From Pararhizobium sp. YC-54 (GTDB taxonomy: Bacteria > Pseudomonadota > Alphaproteobacteria > Rhizobiales > Rhizobiaceae), in NCBI RefSeq assembly GCF_025847205.1, contig NZ_JAOYTH010000009.1, forward strand, positions 62,001 to 126,000: a DNA stretch of 64,000 nucleotides. Reading direction: 5' to 3'. Below the pieces are notes generated by a model. That model saw only the letters and a list, made by a program, of their open reading frames with translations. It did not search any database and had not been told where the DNA came from. Of the stretch, positions 18,556 through 27,575 are shown piece by piece. The translations under genes were made by a program, and so were the position numbers. Within the stretch, counting starts at the first letter, position 1. The number at the start of each line of letters is the position of its first letter.

Positions 18556-19845
18556 ATGGCCGCCGAACGTACCCTCCCCAACCTCTGGCATGCCACGGCA
18601 CCGGCGGCTCCTGAAACAAAGCCGCTTGCAACCGACATCACGGTCGATGTCGCCGTGATCGGCGGTGGCTTTACCGGACTTTCCGCAGCTTTGCACCTTG
18701 CCGAAAAGGGCGTCAGCGTCGCCATCGCTGAAGCAAAAATGATCGGTTTTGGCGGCTCCGGCCGCAATGTCGGCCTCGTCAATGCCGGCATGTGGACGAA
18801 GCCCGAGGATCTTATTGCCACCCTCGGAACGCAGGTCGGCACACGGCTGCTGGCCGAACTCGGTGATGGTCCGTCGCTGGTCTACCAGCTTGTCGAAAAA
18901 CACGCGATTGCCTGCGAAGCCGTCCGCAACGGCACGCTGCATCTGGCCGTCGGCCCTGACGGCCTGAAGGATATCCGCGACCGCGAACGGCAGTGGAAGA
19001 CGTTCGGAGCGCCTGTGGAAGTGGTCGATGCGGACCGTACCCGATCGCTGACCGGTGCGCAGGGTTTTTCCGGCGCCCTGCTTGACCGGCGGGCAGGAAC
19101 GATCCAGCCCCTTGCCTATGCCCGGGGCCTTGCTCGCGCCGCCCTTGCCTCCGGCGCCCAAATCTACACGGAAACCGCGTTGCAATCCGCCGAACGCCGG
19201 GGCGACCTCTGGAAACTCGGCGTACCTGGCGGAACGATCACAGCCAAATCGGTCATCGTTGCAACCGAAGCCTATGGCGACCTGTTGCGCAAGACACCCT
19301 GGAAGGCGCATACCCAGGAATTGACGATCCTGCCCTACTTCCAGTTCGCCACGAACCCGCTGTCCGACAATATTGCCCGGACCATCCTGCAGGAACGGCA
19401 GGGCTGCTGGGACACGGGCCTGGTCATGACCTCGTTCCGCATGGACCAGCAGAACCGGCTGATTTTTGGTAGCGTCGGCCGTCTCGATGCGCTGGCCGAA
19501 GGCACCCACCGCGCTTTTGCCGAGCGCTCGCTACGCAAGCTTTTCCCAGTGCTCGGCGATTTCCGCTTCGAATACTGGTGGGACGGACGCATCGGCATGA
19601 CCACCAACAACCTGCCGCAGATGCATGTGATGGCTCCCAACGTCTTTTCGGTCAGCGGCTATAACGGCCGCGGCATCGCACCCGGCACCGTCTTCGGTCG
19701 GGCGCTGGCCAACCACGTCACGGGCGAACCGAACGCCCTGCCGCTTGTCGAAACGCCGCTGACGCCCGATCCATGGCGCACCCTCAAATCGGCCTTCTAT
19801 CATGCAGGCGCACAGGCCAAACATTTCATCGACCGCAGGTTTTAG
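18556..19845 (+). CDS. FAD-dependent oxidoreductase, DAO family (PuuB-like)
   Basis: 429 residues. The Rossmann FAD motif VAVIGGGFTGLSAALHLAE sits at about residues 33-51. The FGGSGRNVGLVNAGM stretch is characteristic of gamma-glutamylputrescine oxidase/PuuB and related amine oxidases. The C-terminal NGRGIAPGTVFGRALA closes the FAD site. It oxidises a primary or secondary amine with O2 in the cytosol; the substrate is unknown. The nearby glutamine-synthetase-like ligase and aldehyde dehydrogenase make a gamma-glutamylated amine plausible, although an orphan ParA on the other strand separates them. ATG 18556 is preferred (GAGGA 8 nt upstream); GTG 18553 is possible. Confidence 0.83.
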   Translation: MAAERTLPNLWHATAPAAPETKPLATDITVDVAVIGGGFTGLSAALHLAEKGVSVAIAEAKMIGFGGSGRNVGLVNAGMWTKPEDLIATLGTQVGTRLLAELGDGPSLVYQLVEKHAIACEAVRNGTLHLAVGPDGLKDIRDRERQWKTFGAPVEVVDADRTRSLTGAQGFSGALLDRRAGTIQPLAYARGLARAALASGAQIYTETALQSAERRGDLWKLGVPGGTITAKSVIVATEAYGDLLRKTPWKAHTQELTILPYFQFATNPLSDNIARTILQERQGCWDTGLVMTSFRMDQQNRLIFGSVGRLDALAEGTHRAFAERSLRKLFPVLGDFRFEYWWDGRIGMTTNNLPQMHVMAPNVFSVSGYNGRGIAPGTVFGRALANHVTGEPNALPLVETPLTPDPWRTLKSAFYHAGAQAKHFIDRRF

Positions 19846-19949
19846 AGCAATGTCGCGCAAAAGCGCGCGGCGGTTTTGCGATAACGATATGCGCAACTGA
19901 AAGACCTGAAGCACGGGAAGCGAACCTGAAAGATCGCGATGCGCGTTAG
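19846..19949. repeat. Dispersed intergenic repeat, copy 2 (inverted)
   Basis: Reverse-complement relative of 8911-9017, with conserved blocks GCGGTTTTGCGATAA, GAAGCGAA and CTGAAAGATCGCG. It starts directly after the stop codon of the oxidoreductase gene. Confidence 0.75.
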
Positions 19950-19965
19950 CCTTCTGCAAAATGCA

Positions 19966-19993
19966 AAAACGCCGCGCGAAAACGCGCGGCGCT
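19966..19993 (-). terminator. Rho-independent terminator of the parA-like gene
   Basis: On the minus strand a GCGCCGCGCG / CGCGCGGCG stem with TTTT loop is followed by TTTTTG, 20 nt after the ParA-like stop codon. Confidence 0.8.
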
Positions 19994-20013
19994 GAGATGT
20001 CGCGTGGTTGGCT

Positions 20014-20706
20014 TCACGCGGCGCGGCGCATGCCACCTGTGAGCCGGAGCGGAACCAGCCTGCGCACTTCGTCACCGAAGGCGCGGGCGTTTAGACAGGC
20101 CTTGTCGAGGTTGCTGACCCTTGCCGGGTCCATCGTCTGCAAGGTGCCGCCACAGTCGAAGATGTCGCGGAAGGCCGCGCGCTCGATGATCGGCGTATCG
20201 AGCACCGGCACGGAACGCTCAGACAGCAGTTGCTTGACCACCTGCAGCGCCCGCGTGGTTACCAGCGAATTGACCCGCGTCAAAACGACGGAATGTTTGA
20301 TGCGAATGCCGGCCTTCTCCTCGAGATGACCCAGCAATTCCAGCACCTGAGCGCCGCCCTTGGCGTCCATGGCACAGCCCTGGATCGGAATCATCACATG
20401 ATCGGACAGGCCGATCGCGGTTGCCATCAGCGTGTTGCGGGCGCCGGCGAGATCGATGATGAAATAGTCGGTCCTTGCCCGGTTGTCGTTGATATGCGTC
20501 TGGATCGAGGCCATCGTCACGGAGGAAATCACCTCGATATTCGCAACCTTTCCCGAAATATCGTGCCAATGCGAAATCCAGTGCTGCGGGTCGGCGTCGA
20601 GAATGGTGACGCGGGCGCCATTGCGCGCAAGTTCGGTCGCCAGGATAAGCGCTGCGGTCGTCTTGCCCGCTCCGCCCTTGGTGTTTGCGAATGTAATGAC
20701 TGGCAT
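20014..20706 (-). CDS. Orphan ParA/MinD-type ATPase, VirC1-like
   Basis: 230 residues with a deviant Walker A box KGGAGKTT at residues 10-17, LDADPQ (A') and a switch II region IIDLAGA. There is no parB, replication gene or plasmid origin beside it. Length, the tryptophan-containing TILDADPQHWISHW and the C-terminal PIIERAAFRDIF segment resemble Agrobacterium VirC1 (231 residues), the ParA-like protein that brings T-DNA transfer complexes to the cell pole. A polar or membrane positioning role is inferred. The ATG at 20706 is preferred over a longer frame lacking a ribosome site. Transcribed alone, with its own terminator. Confidence 0.8.
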   Translation of the reverse strand: MPVITFANTKGGAGKTTAALILATELARNGARVTILDADPQHWISHWHDISGKVANIEVISSVTMASIQTHINDNRARTDYFIIDLAGARNTLMATAIGLSDHVMIPIQGCAMDAKGGAQVLELLGHLEEKAGIRIKHSVVLTRVNSLVTTRALQVVKQLLSERSVPVLDTPIIERAAFRDIFDCGGTLQTMDPARVSNLDKACLNARAFGDEVRRLVPLRLTGGMRRAA

Positions 20707-20777
20707 CTGTATTCCTGTCTGAAAAAGACCGAGCCCCGGCATGGCTCACGGCAAAGCGTAAAATCCATTGCGCCTCG

Positions 20778-20807
20778 GTTAACCAAACCTTTCAGATCGT
20801 GGTTAAC
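20778..20807. promoter_or_regulatory. Inverted repeat upstream of the ParA-like gene
   Basis: GTTAACCA - 14 nt - TGGTTAAC, perfect 8-bp arms, 72-101 nt upstream of the ParA-like start. A candidate operator; the TTAA cores recall CtrA half-sites, but the spacing is not the CtrA 7 nt. Confidence 0.4.
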
Positions 20808-20870
20808 AAAGACTGAACGCCGCCCTCCCGAGAATTGACAAGCCGGTCTCCAGACGCGCCAGCTGACATG

Positions 20871-20903
20871 AAAAAGCCCGGAAAACCAAAGCTTTCCGGG
20901 CTC
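20871..20903 (-). terminator. Rho-independent terminator of the dehydrogenase operon
   Basis: On the minus strand AGCCCGGAAA and TTTCCGGGCT form a 10-bp stem followed by TTTT, 30 nt after the Fe-ADH stop codon. Confidence 0.85.
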
Positions 20904-20933
20904 TTCAACATCAACGTGACGGAACTGAAAAGA

Positions 20934-22079
20934 TTAGATGCAGTCGCGGAAAAGCTGCTTGGCGGCTTCGAGCGTCAGCTCGACCGGATTGCCACCGGCC
21001 GTTGGATCGACGATCGCCATCGCGGCCATTTCGTCGATGCGGTCGGTGCCGACGCCAAGCGCCGACAGCTTGTCCGGCACGCCCAGTTCCTCGCGCAGCT
21101 TCAGCACATAATCGTAAAAGCCGTCGAAGCCGCCGGAAATACCGAGATAGGCAGCTGCCATTGCGATCTTGGCCTCGATCGCCGGGCGGTTGAAGCGCAG
21201 AACCGGCGGCATGACGACAGCGTTGGTCATGCCGTGATGGGTGTTGTAGATCGCACCGACCGGATGCGACAGCGAGTGGATGGCGCCAAGCCCCTTCTGG
21301 AAGGCGACGGCACCCATGGCGGCAGCCGACATCATATGGGCGCGGGCTTCGATGTCCGTGCCGTCCTTGTAGGCGCGCGGCAGGTATTCCTTGACGAGGC
21401 GCAGCCCCTCCAGCGCGATACCGGCCGACATCGGATGGTAGAACGGCGAGGAATAGGCTTCCAGGCAATGGGCAAAGGCATCCATGCCGGTGCCGGCGGT
21501 GATGATCTTCGGCATGCCAACCGTCAGCTCCGGGTCGCAGATGGTCACTGCGGGCAAGAACTTCGGATGGAAGATCACCTTCTTGGTGTGCGTCTGCGAG
21601 TTGGTGATGACCGAGGCCCGGCCCACTTCCGAACCGGTGCCTGCCGTGGTCGGCACGGCGATGATCGGCGCAATACCCTCGACGCTGGCACGCGTCCACC
21701 AGTCACCGACATCCTCGAAATCCCAGACCGGGCGGGTCTGGCCAGCCATGAAGGCAACGCATTTGCCAAGGTCGAGGCCGGAGCCGCCACCGAAGGCGAT
21801 GACGCCGTCATGGCCGCCGGCCTTGAAGGCCTTGACGCCAGCATCGAGGTTGACGTCGGTCGGGTTGCTGTCGACATCGGCAAACAGTGCGCGGCCAAGG
21901 CCTGCGGCTTCCAGGATATCGAGCGCGTTCTGGGTGATCGGCATCGGCGCCAGGCCGCGGTCGGTCACCAGCAGCGGCTTCTTGATGCCGAGCGCCTTGC
22001 AATGGTCGGCAAGCTCCTTGATCCGGCCGGCGCCGAACTTGATGGATGTCGGGTAGCTCCAGTTGGCTGTGATGGTCAT
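20934..22079 (-). CDS. Iron-containing alcohol dehydrogenase
   Basis: 381 residues of the group III Fe-ADH family. GGGSGLDLGK near residue 97 binds NAD(P). The metal site is recognisable in DAFAHCLEAYSS and in HSLSHPVGAIYNTHHG (His residues). It interconverts an alcohol and an aldehyde in the cytosol; GTDRIDEMAAMAIVDP is close to 1,3-propanediol/4-hydroxybutyrate-type members. It lies 3 nt after an aldehyde dehydrogenase gene, so the two act as a pair, alcohol to aldehyde to acid. Substrate not determinable. Confidence 0.88.
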   Translation of the reverse strand: MTITANWSYPTSIKFGAGRIKELADHCKALGIKKPLLVTDRGLAPMPITQNALDILEAAGLGRALFADVDSNPTDVNLDAGVKAFKAGGHDGVIAFGGGSGLDLGKCVAFMAGQTRPVWDFEDVGDWWTRASVEGIAPIIAVPTTAGTGSEVGRASVITNSQTHTKKVIFHPKFLPAVTICDPELTVGMPKIITAGTGMDAFAHCLEAYSSPFYHPMSAGIALEGLRLVKEYLPRAYKDGTDIEARAHMMSAAAMGAVAFQKGLGAIHSLSHPVGAIYNTHHGMTNAVVMPPVLRFNRPAIEAKIAMAAAYLGISGGFDGFYDYVLKLREELGVPDKLSALGVGTDRIDEMAAMAIVDPTAGGNPVELTLEAAKQLFRDCI

Positions 22080-22082
22080 CGT

Positions 22083-23462
22083 TCAGGCTTTCTTCAAGTG
22101 GTAGGATTTCGGGCGGGTCAGGTTCTGGAAACCGATGACAGACAGCGAGCCGCCGCGGCCGGTTTCCTTGACGCCGGTCCAGCAGAGCGCCGGATCGAGA
22201 TAGTCGGCGCGGTTCATGAACACGGTGCCGGTCTCAAGGTCCTGGCCGATACGTGCGGCGCGCTCTGCGTCCCTGGTCCAGAGCGATGTGGTCAGGCCGT
22301 ATTTGCAATCGTTCATCAAGGCGAGCGCCTCGGCATCGTTCCTCACCTTCATGATGCCGACGACCGGGCCGAAGCTCTCTTCGGTCATCACCTTCATCGA
22401 GTGATCGACGTCGACGAGAACCTGGGGGGCGAGATAGGCACCGCCGTCATCCTGCGGAAACAGCTTCGGATCGACCAGCGCCTTGGCGCCCTTGGCAATA
22501 GCTTCCGCGGTCTGCGCACGCACTTCGGCGGCGAAACGCTTGTGCGCCATCGGCCCGAGCGAGGTTTCCTGTTCCAGCGGATTGCCGAGCGTGTAGGCCG
22601 AGGCAAAGGCGACGGCCTTCTCGACGAAATCGTCATAGAGGTTTTCATTGACGTAGATGCGTTCGATGCCGCAGCAGCATTGCCCGGAATTGAACATCGC
22701 GCCGTCCATCAGCGTATCGACGGCAGCATCCAGATCGGCGTCTTCCATGACATAGCCCGGATCCTTGCCGCCGAGTTCGAGGCCAAGCCCGGTGAAGGTT
22801 CCGGCCGCAGCCCGCTCGATCGACCGGCCACCTTCGACGGAGCCGGTAAAATTGACGAAATCGAAGCTCTTGGCCGCGATCAACTGCGACGTCGTCGCGT
22901 GGTCGAGGAAGATGTTCTGGAACACGTCTTCCGGAACGCCGGCCTCGACAAAGGCGCGCACCATGCGCTCGCCGACGAGGATCGTCTGGCTGGCATGCTT
23001 GATAATCACGGTGTTACCGGCCATCAGCGCCGGCGCGACCGTGTTGATCGCGGTCATGTAGGGATAATTCCACGGCGCGATGACGAAGACGACGCCATGG
23101 GCGACGCGCTCGATCCGGCGCTCGAAACTACCGCTGTCCTCGACGATGATCGGCGCCAGCGCATCGGCGGCAATGGTCGCTACGTAGTTGGAACGCTCGT
23201 TGAAACCGCGAAACTCGCCGCCGTAGCGAATGGGACGGCCCATCTGCCAGGCCAGCTCCGGCACGACCTCATCGACCATCTCGTTGAGGCGCGCGACACC
23301 GGCAAGCACCAGCTTGACGCGGTCTTCGACCGGCCGCCTGGACCAGCTTTTCTGCGCGGCGCGTGCACGCGCAACGGTGGCCGAAGCGACAACGGCGTCA
23401 ACCGCCGGGCGCTCCGCGTAAACCTCCCCGTTCACCGGGGAAATGCATTGGATCATGGTCAT
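22083..23462 (-). CDS. NAD(P)-dependent aldehyde dehydrogenase
   Basis: 459 residues. Class ALDH motifs are all present: IAPWNYPYMTAIN, NFTGSVEGG, LELGGKDPGYV with the general-base Glu, and NSGQCCCGIERIYV with the catalytic Cys. The length is near the short end of the family. It oxidises an aldehyde to its acid, perhaps a product of the neighbouring alcohol dehydrogenase or of the amine oxidase at 18556. Translation starts at ATG 23462. An alternative ATG (MIQC) lies two codons in. Confidence 0.88.
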   Translation of the reverse strand: MTMIQCISPVNGEVYAERPAVDAVVASATVARARAAQKSWSRRPVEDRVKLVLAGVARLNEMVDEVVPELAWQMGRPIRYGGEFRGFNERSNYVATIAADALAPIIVEDSGSFERRIERVAHGVVFVIAPWNYPYMTAINTVAPALMAGNTVIIKHASQTILVGERMVRAFVEAGVPEDVFQNIFLDHATTSQLIAAKSFDFVNFTGSVEGGRSIERAAAGTFTGLGLELGGKDPGYVMEDADLDAAVDTLMDGAMFNSGQCCCGIERIYVNENLYDDFVEKAVAFASAYTLGNPLEQETSLGPMAHKRFAAEVRAQTAEAIAKGAKALVDPKLFPQDDGGAYLAPQVLVDVDHSMKVMTEESFGPVVGIMKVRNDAEALALMNDCKYGLTTSLWTRDAERAARIGQDLETGTVFMNRADYLDPALCWTGVKETGRGGSLSVIGFQNLTRPKSYHLKKA

Positions 23463-23481
23463 TTCAGTTTACTCCAAAGGT

Positions 23482-23904
23482 CTAGCAGACAAGTGTTTTG
23501 ACATGACCGGCCGCGCCATAAGCAAGAATGGCGCGATCGCGGGTAATGATCGTCAAGTCGTGTTCACGCGCGGTGGCGATGATGATCCGGTCGGTCGGAT
23601 CGTTGTGAATGGGAGCGGGCAGGAAGGACGACGTCACCAGCAGTTCGGGTGTTACATCCAATACTGCCACGTCAGCCTCTTTCGCAAAATCCGCAAACCA
23701 GATCAGCGCATTTTTTGTTGTCGCTAAACGTCCTTTCGCGACCAGCATCCCGATTTCCCACGCTGACATCGCGGAAATATTCAACTGTCGGCGGTCATGA
23801 GGCTTGGCATTGAGCAGTACCGTCACGTCCTTGCTCATTGGTGCAAGCTGGGTAGCCCAAATCATGGCGCAGGTGTCCAGCAGATACCCCTCAGTCATCC
23901 TCAT
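23482..23904 (-). CDS. PIN-domain toxin-like ribonuclease (VapC type)
   Basis: 140 residues. The PIN acidic set is visible: LLDTCAMIW (first Asp), SAWEIGML (Glu), NDPTDRIIIATA (Asp-x-x-Asp) and TIITRD (last Asp). Such proteins cleave tRNA or rRNA when released from their antitoxin. The start (ATG 23904, GGGG 8 nt upstream) lies inside the end of the XRE gene with a 14-nt overlap, the coupled order antitoxin then toxin. It sits between metabolic genes rather than in an obvious mobile element. Confidence 0.82.
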   Translation of the reverse strand: MRMTEGYLLDTCAMIWATQLAPMSKDVTVLLNAKPHDRRQLNISAMSAWEIGMLVAKGRLATTKNALIWFADFAKEADVAVLDVTPELLVTSSFLPAPIHNDPTDRIIIATAREHDLTIITRDRAILAYGAAGHVKTLVC

Positions 23905-24361
23905 AGACTTTTCCCCAGCCTGGATCGGCGGGGGCCGTTAGATCCAGGTCGTCAGGGATAGTCATAGTCCCCTTCATGCATCCGAAAATCGGATGAAGCT
24001 CCAGCAGCGTTCCATCTGGCCCCTCCATCCAACGCTTGCCGTCCTTGTGGATGATGTCCGCTTCCGTAAACATTTTCATCGGCGGCTCGAGTTTCGGCGT
24101 CCCAATTCCCGCTTGGTAAGGCTCCTGTTTCGATTCAGAAAACCCCGAAGGTTCGCCCCGGCGATGCGCAGCAACCTCTTCGACACTGACGCCAAAGAAA
24201 GCTGCAATCCGATCCTGTTCTTCCGCGCTCATCTTGCGTTCGCCTTTCAGCATGCGCGAAACGGCGCTCGGATCAACGTTCATGAATCGCGCAAGGCCCC
24301 TTACCGATTGGTTGCGACGATTAAGCTGACGATGGAACCATGCGGTATCGATGCCAATCAT
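23891..24361 (-). CDS. XRE-family HTH protein, probable antitoxin/repressor of the PIN toxin
   Basis: 156 residues. Residues 8-60 form an XRE helix-turn-helix (NQSVRGLARFMNVDPSAVSR). The rest is a spacer and a compact C-terminal segment (MFTEADIIHKDGKRWMEG onward) ending in an acidic tail. VapC toxins usually pair with AbrB-, RHH- or Phd-type antitoxins, so an XRE partner is less common. The C-terminal part may be the toxin-neutralising region (inference). Start ATG 24361 with GGAGAG upstream. It is followed without a gap by the PIN gene. Confidence 0.75.
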   Translation of the reverse strand: MIGIDTAWFHRQLNRRNQSVRGLARFMNVDPSAVSRMLKGERKMSAEEQDRIAAFFGVSVEEVAAHRRGEPSGFSESKQEPYQAGIGTPKLEPPMKMFTEADIIHKDGKRWMEGPDGTLLELHPIFGCMKGTMTIPDDLDLTAPADPGWGKVYEDD

Positions 24362-24440
24362 CTCCACACTCTCCGTTGAAGGATGCGACCATCTCATACC
24401 TCGGGGATATCGTCAATATTCGCAACATGTTGTGATAATC

Positions 24441-25811
24441 TCACGCCCGCTCGAACCCTCTTGCTACTTCCCAATCCGTGATTCGGCGATCGTATTCCTC
24501 CTGCTCCCATTCCGCAGCACGGGTGTAGTGTTCGATGACATCCTCGCCGAAAGCATCGAGCAGCATCTTTGAGCTATTCATCGACGCTGTCGCGTCGCGC
24601 AGCGTGCGTGGAATCTCGCGGATGTTCTTGCCGCCATAGGCGTCGCCGACAAAGGCCGGTTCCAGTTCCAACTTGCCTTCGATCCCCGCAATACCGGCCG
24701 CAATCAGCGCCGCCATTGCAAGATACGGGTTGAGATCGGAGCCGCCGACGCGGCACTCGATGCGGATTGCCTTGGTACCTTCGCCACACAGGCGGTAACC
24801 GGCAGTGCGGTTGTCCTTGCTCCAGACGGCCTTGGTCGGCGCGAAGGTACCGGCCACGAAGCGCTTGTAGGAGTTGATATAGGGCGCCAGGAAATAGGTG
24901 ATCTCGCTCGCATGGTTCAAAAGACCGGCAACATACTGCCGCATCACCTCCGACATGCCGTATTTGGCTTCCTTGTCGAAGAACTGCGGCGTCTTGCCGT
25001 CAACGCTCCAGAGCGACTGGTGGATATGCGAGGACGAACCGGCGGCATTGTAGTTCCACTTTGCAAGGAAGGTGATCGCCTTGCCCTTCGTCCAGGCGAT
25101 TTCCTTGCAGCCGTTCTTGATGATCACATGCCGGTCGGCCATGGTCAGCGCATCGGCGTAGCGCACGTTGATCTCCTCCTGGCCGGCGGACGCCTCGCCC
25201 TTGGAGTTTTCAACCGGAATGCCGGCACCCTGCAGACCGTTGCGGATTGCCCGCATCACGTCTTCTTCCTTTGTCGTCTGGAAGATGTGGTAGTCCTCGT
25301 TGTAACCGCTGGCGAGCTTCAGGTTGCGATATCCGCTTTCGCGGGCGGTGTCATAGCTCTGGTCAAACAGGAAAAATTCGAGTTCGGTCGCCATGTACGC
25401 CTTGAGGCCCATGGCCTCCAGCCGGGCGATCTGGCGCTTGAGAATGGCGCGCGGCGAATGCGGCACTTCCTTGTGGGTGTGGTGATCGAGCATGTCGCAG
25501 AGAACCAGCGCCGTGCCTTCGAGCCATGGAATGCGGCGAAGCGTCGAAAGGTCCGGCTTCATCGTATAGTCGCCGTAGCCGGATTCCCAGCTCGTCGATT
25601 TGTACCCGGTGACCGTTTCCATTTCGAGATCGGTCGCCAAAAGATAGTTGCAGCTATGGGTCTCTTCCCAGGCGCTATCGACGAAGAACTGCGCGTGAAA
25701 GCGCTTGCCCATCAGGCGCCCCTGCATGTCGATCTGGCAGGCCAGAACCGTATCGATGCGGCCCTCGGCGACATCCTTCTTCAATTCTTCAAACGAATAG
25801 CTCGCGCTCAT
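24441..25811 (-). CDS. Glutamine-synthetase-like gamma-glutamyl-amine ligase (PuuA/GlnT type)
   Basis: 456 residues with a GS beta-grasp and catalytic domain: TELEFFLFDQSYD (metal-binding Glu), AGQEEINVRYADAL, the His segment GSSSHIHQSLWS, and RIECRVGGSDLNPYLAMAA (family C-terminal signature). Members outside the GlnA clade often ligate glutamate to amines such as putrescine, ethanolamine or isopropylamine using ATP. Its neighbours are an APC permease, an N-formylglutamate-amidohydrolase-like hydrolase, an ALDH and an ADH, which fits a gamma-glutamylation route. The ATG at 25811 is taken as start; an ATG 8 codons upstream (25835, AAGG before it) is also possible. Confidence 0.83.
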   Translation of the reverse strand: MSASYSFEELKKDVAEGRIDTVLACQIDMQGRLMGKRFHAQFFVDSAWEETHSCNYLLATDLEMETVTGYKSTSWESGYGDYTMKPDLSTLRRIPWLEGTALVLCDMLDHHTHKEVPHSPRAILKRQIARLEAMGLKAYMATELEFFLFDQSYDTARESGYRNLKLASGYNEDYHIFQTTKEEDVMRAIRNGLQGAGIPVENSKGEASAGQEEINVRYADALTMADRHVIIKNGCKEIAWTKGKAITFLAKWNYNAAGSSSHIHQSLWSVDGKTPQFFDKEAKYGMSEVMRQYVAGLLNHASEITYFLAPYINSYKRFVAGTFAPTKAVWSKDNRTAGYRLCGEGTKAIRIECRVGGSDLNPYLAMAALIAAGIAGIEGKLELEPAFVGDAYGGKNIREIPRTLRDATASMNSSKMLLDAFGEDVIEHYTRAAEWEQEEYDRRITDWEVARGFERA

Positions 25812-25915
25812 TGCAAAAATCCCGTGCTTGATCATACCGAAGCCTTGCGCGGCCCCGTTTGCTGGACGTCTGGCGGAAGCCGCACCGACGCGGCTTCCGC
25901 ACTGTTTTTATCGGA

Positions 25916-27463
25916 TCATTTCTGTCCAACGGCTTTTTCGGCGGCTGCGATTTCAGCTGCGCGGCGCGCAACTTCGTCGCCGATCGGCGGGCCCTTGAAA
26001 CGGCGCTGTTCAAAGCCGAACCAGACGATGCCGGTGACAATCAGGAAGCCTACGGTGATATAGAGCGCCCAGTCGTTCGGCGGCTGGATGCCGAGAACGA
26101 AGATCAGAACCATCGCGATAATCGACAGTACCGCGAACAGCTTGAACATGCCTTCGCCGAGGTTCCACGGACCCATCTTGTCCCACTTCGACGTGCCCCA
26201 GGCGAGAAGGCCGAGCGTGATCGGGATCGCAAAGGAGAAGAACAGGAAGATGACCGTGCAGGACACGACGATGGTGTAAACCGGCGTCTCGCCGATCGTC
26301 ACAAGCGACGAGCCCCAAACAAACAGCACCGAGAGGATGGAACCGGTCCAGATGGCTGACACCGGTGTGCGGTAGGTCGGGCTGACCTTTGCCAGAGCCT
26401 TCGATGCCGGCAGACCGCCGTCACGCGAGAAGGCGAAGATCATGCGCGACACGGACGTCACCGTGGCCAGGCCGCACAGCCATTGGCTGACCAGGATCGC
26501 GAGATAGAGAATGTCCTTGATGACTGGATTGACCTGCGTGTCCATCGCCCAGAAGAACACGTTCCAGCCCTGCTTGGCGGCATCGTCCATGCTGGGAAGC
26601 ATCAGAACGAAGCTGCACAGCATGATGTAGCCGAACAGAGCCGACCACAGAACCGAAGAGACCATACCGCGCGGAACCGACGTTGCGGCCTTGACGGTTT
26701 CTTCCGACGTATGGGCGGAGGCGTCGTAACCGGTAATGGTGTAGATCGGCAAAAGCAGACCCAGCAGGAAGACCCAGGTGCCCGATGTTGCCGGCCAGAC
26801 GTTGCCGCCGGCTTCGCCTGAATAGTTGGAGAAGGTGAACAGGCGGCCAAACTCGTAGGTATCCGCCGCGGCAAGGCAAACGGCCGAAAGCGCGATCGCC
26901 GTGGCAAAGATCAAATAGCCGGAGAAGTCCGTGAGCTTGGCCGTGAGGCCGATGCCCATATGGTTCACGATTGCCTGAAGCCCGGTGATCACAACCAGGA
27001 AAAGGATGCGAACCGTCGTGGAATCTTCCAGGCCGAAATATGGTGTGCCGAAAGACCCCATGAAGAAATAATAGGTGCCGACATTGATGGCGCCGAGAAC
27101 CGTGACAAGACCAAGCAGGTTGAACCAGGCGGTGACCCAACCGGTGAAACGGTTGCCGAGGATGGAACCCCAATGATAAAGGCCGCCGGCCGTCGGATAG
27201 GCGGAGCTGATCTGTGCCATGGCAACGGCAAAGACGAGAGAAACAAAGCAGCCGACCGGCCAGCCGATGCCGATAGCGGCACCGCCGGCACCCGAGGTTG
27301 CCTGGGCGAGCGAGTTGATGCCGCCCGAAAGGATGCAGATGATCGAGAAGGAAACGGCGAAGTTCGAGAAGGAGCTCATGCGCCGTTCAAGTTCTTGCGC
27401 ATAGCCCATCGAATGGAGGACCTGCATGTCCTCGTGTTTATCGGTATCTGAATAGTCTGACAT
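25916..27463 (-). CDS. APC-superfamily amino acid/amine permease
   Basis: 515 residues with 12 or more predicted helices and the APC opening SNFAVSFSIICILSGGINSL and GWPVGCFVSLVFAVAMAQ. The closest types are GABA/choline-like permeases of fungal/bacterial UGA4 type (GYDASAHTSEETVKA is a hallmark). It imports an amine or amino acid across the inner membrane by proton or cation symport. It lies about 100 nt upstream of the ligase gene, same strand, and probably supplies its substrate. A GGGGAAAA ribosome site precedes the ATG. Confidence 0.87.
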   Translation of the reverse strand: MSDYSDTDKHEDMQVLHSMGYAQELERRMSSFSNFAVSFSIICILSGGINSLAQATSGAGGAAIGIGWPVGCFVSLVFAVAMAQISSAYPTAGGLYHWGSILGNRFTGWVTAWFNLLGLVTVLGAINVGTYYFFMGSFGTPYFGLEDSTTVRILFLVVITGLQAIVNHMGIGLTAKLTDFSGYLIFATAIALSAVCLAAADTYEFGRLFTFSNYSGEAGGNVWPATSGTWVFLLGLLLPIYTITGYDASAHTSEETVKAATSVPRGMVSSVLWSALFGYIMLCSFVLMLPSMDDAAKQGWNVFFWAMDTQVNPVIKDILYLAILVSQWLCGLATVTSVSRMIFAFSRDGGLPASKALAKVSPTYRTPVSAIWTGSILSVLFVWGSSLVTIGETPVYTIVVSCTVIFLFFSFAIPITLGLLAWGTSKWDKMGPWNLGEGMFKLFAVLSIIAMVLIFVLGIQPPNDWALYITVGFLIVTGIVWFGFEQRRFKGPPIGDEVARRAAEIAAAEKAVGQK

Positions 27464-27575
27464 TTTTTTCCCCTGTATCGACCAGCCTCCGGCTTTATTG
27501 CCGGCCGGCTGAAGTGCCGTTGTCCATGGAAGCCCATGGACCAGTCTCCGCGGACATGCCGCTCCCCAGGTCTTT

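Noticed and set aside
20835..23501. 888-codon plus-strand open frame antisense to the dehydrogenases
   Set aside because: It lies opposite two clear dehydrogenase genes with intact motifs; such antisense frames are common in GC-rich genes. No domain or ribosome site recognised.
25859..26359. Plus-strand frame opposite the APC permease
   Set aside because: Antisense shadow, charged low-complexity composition, no start signal.
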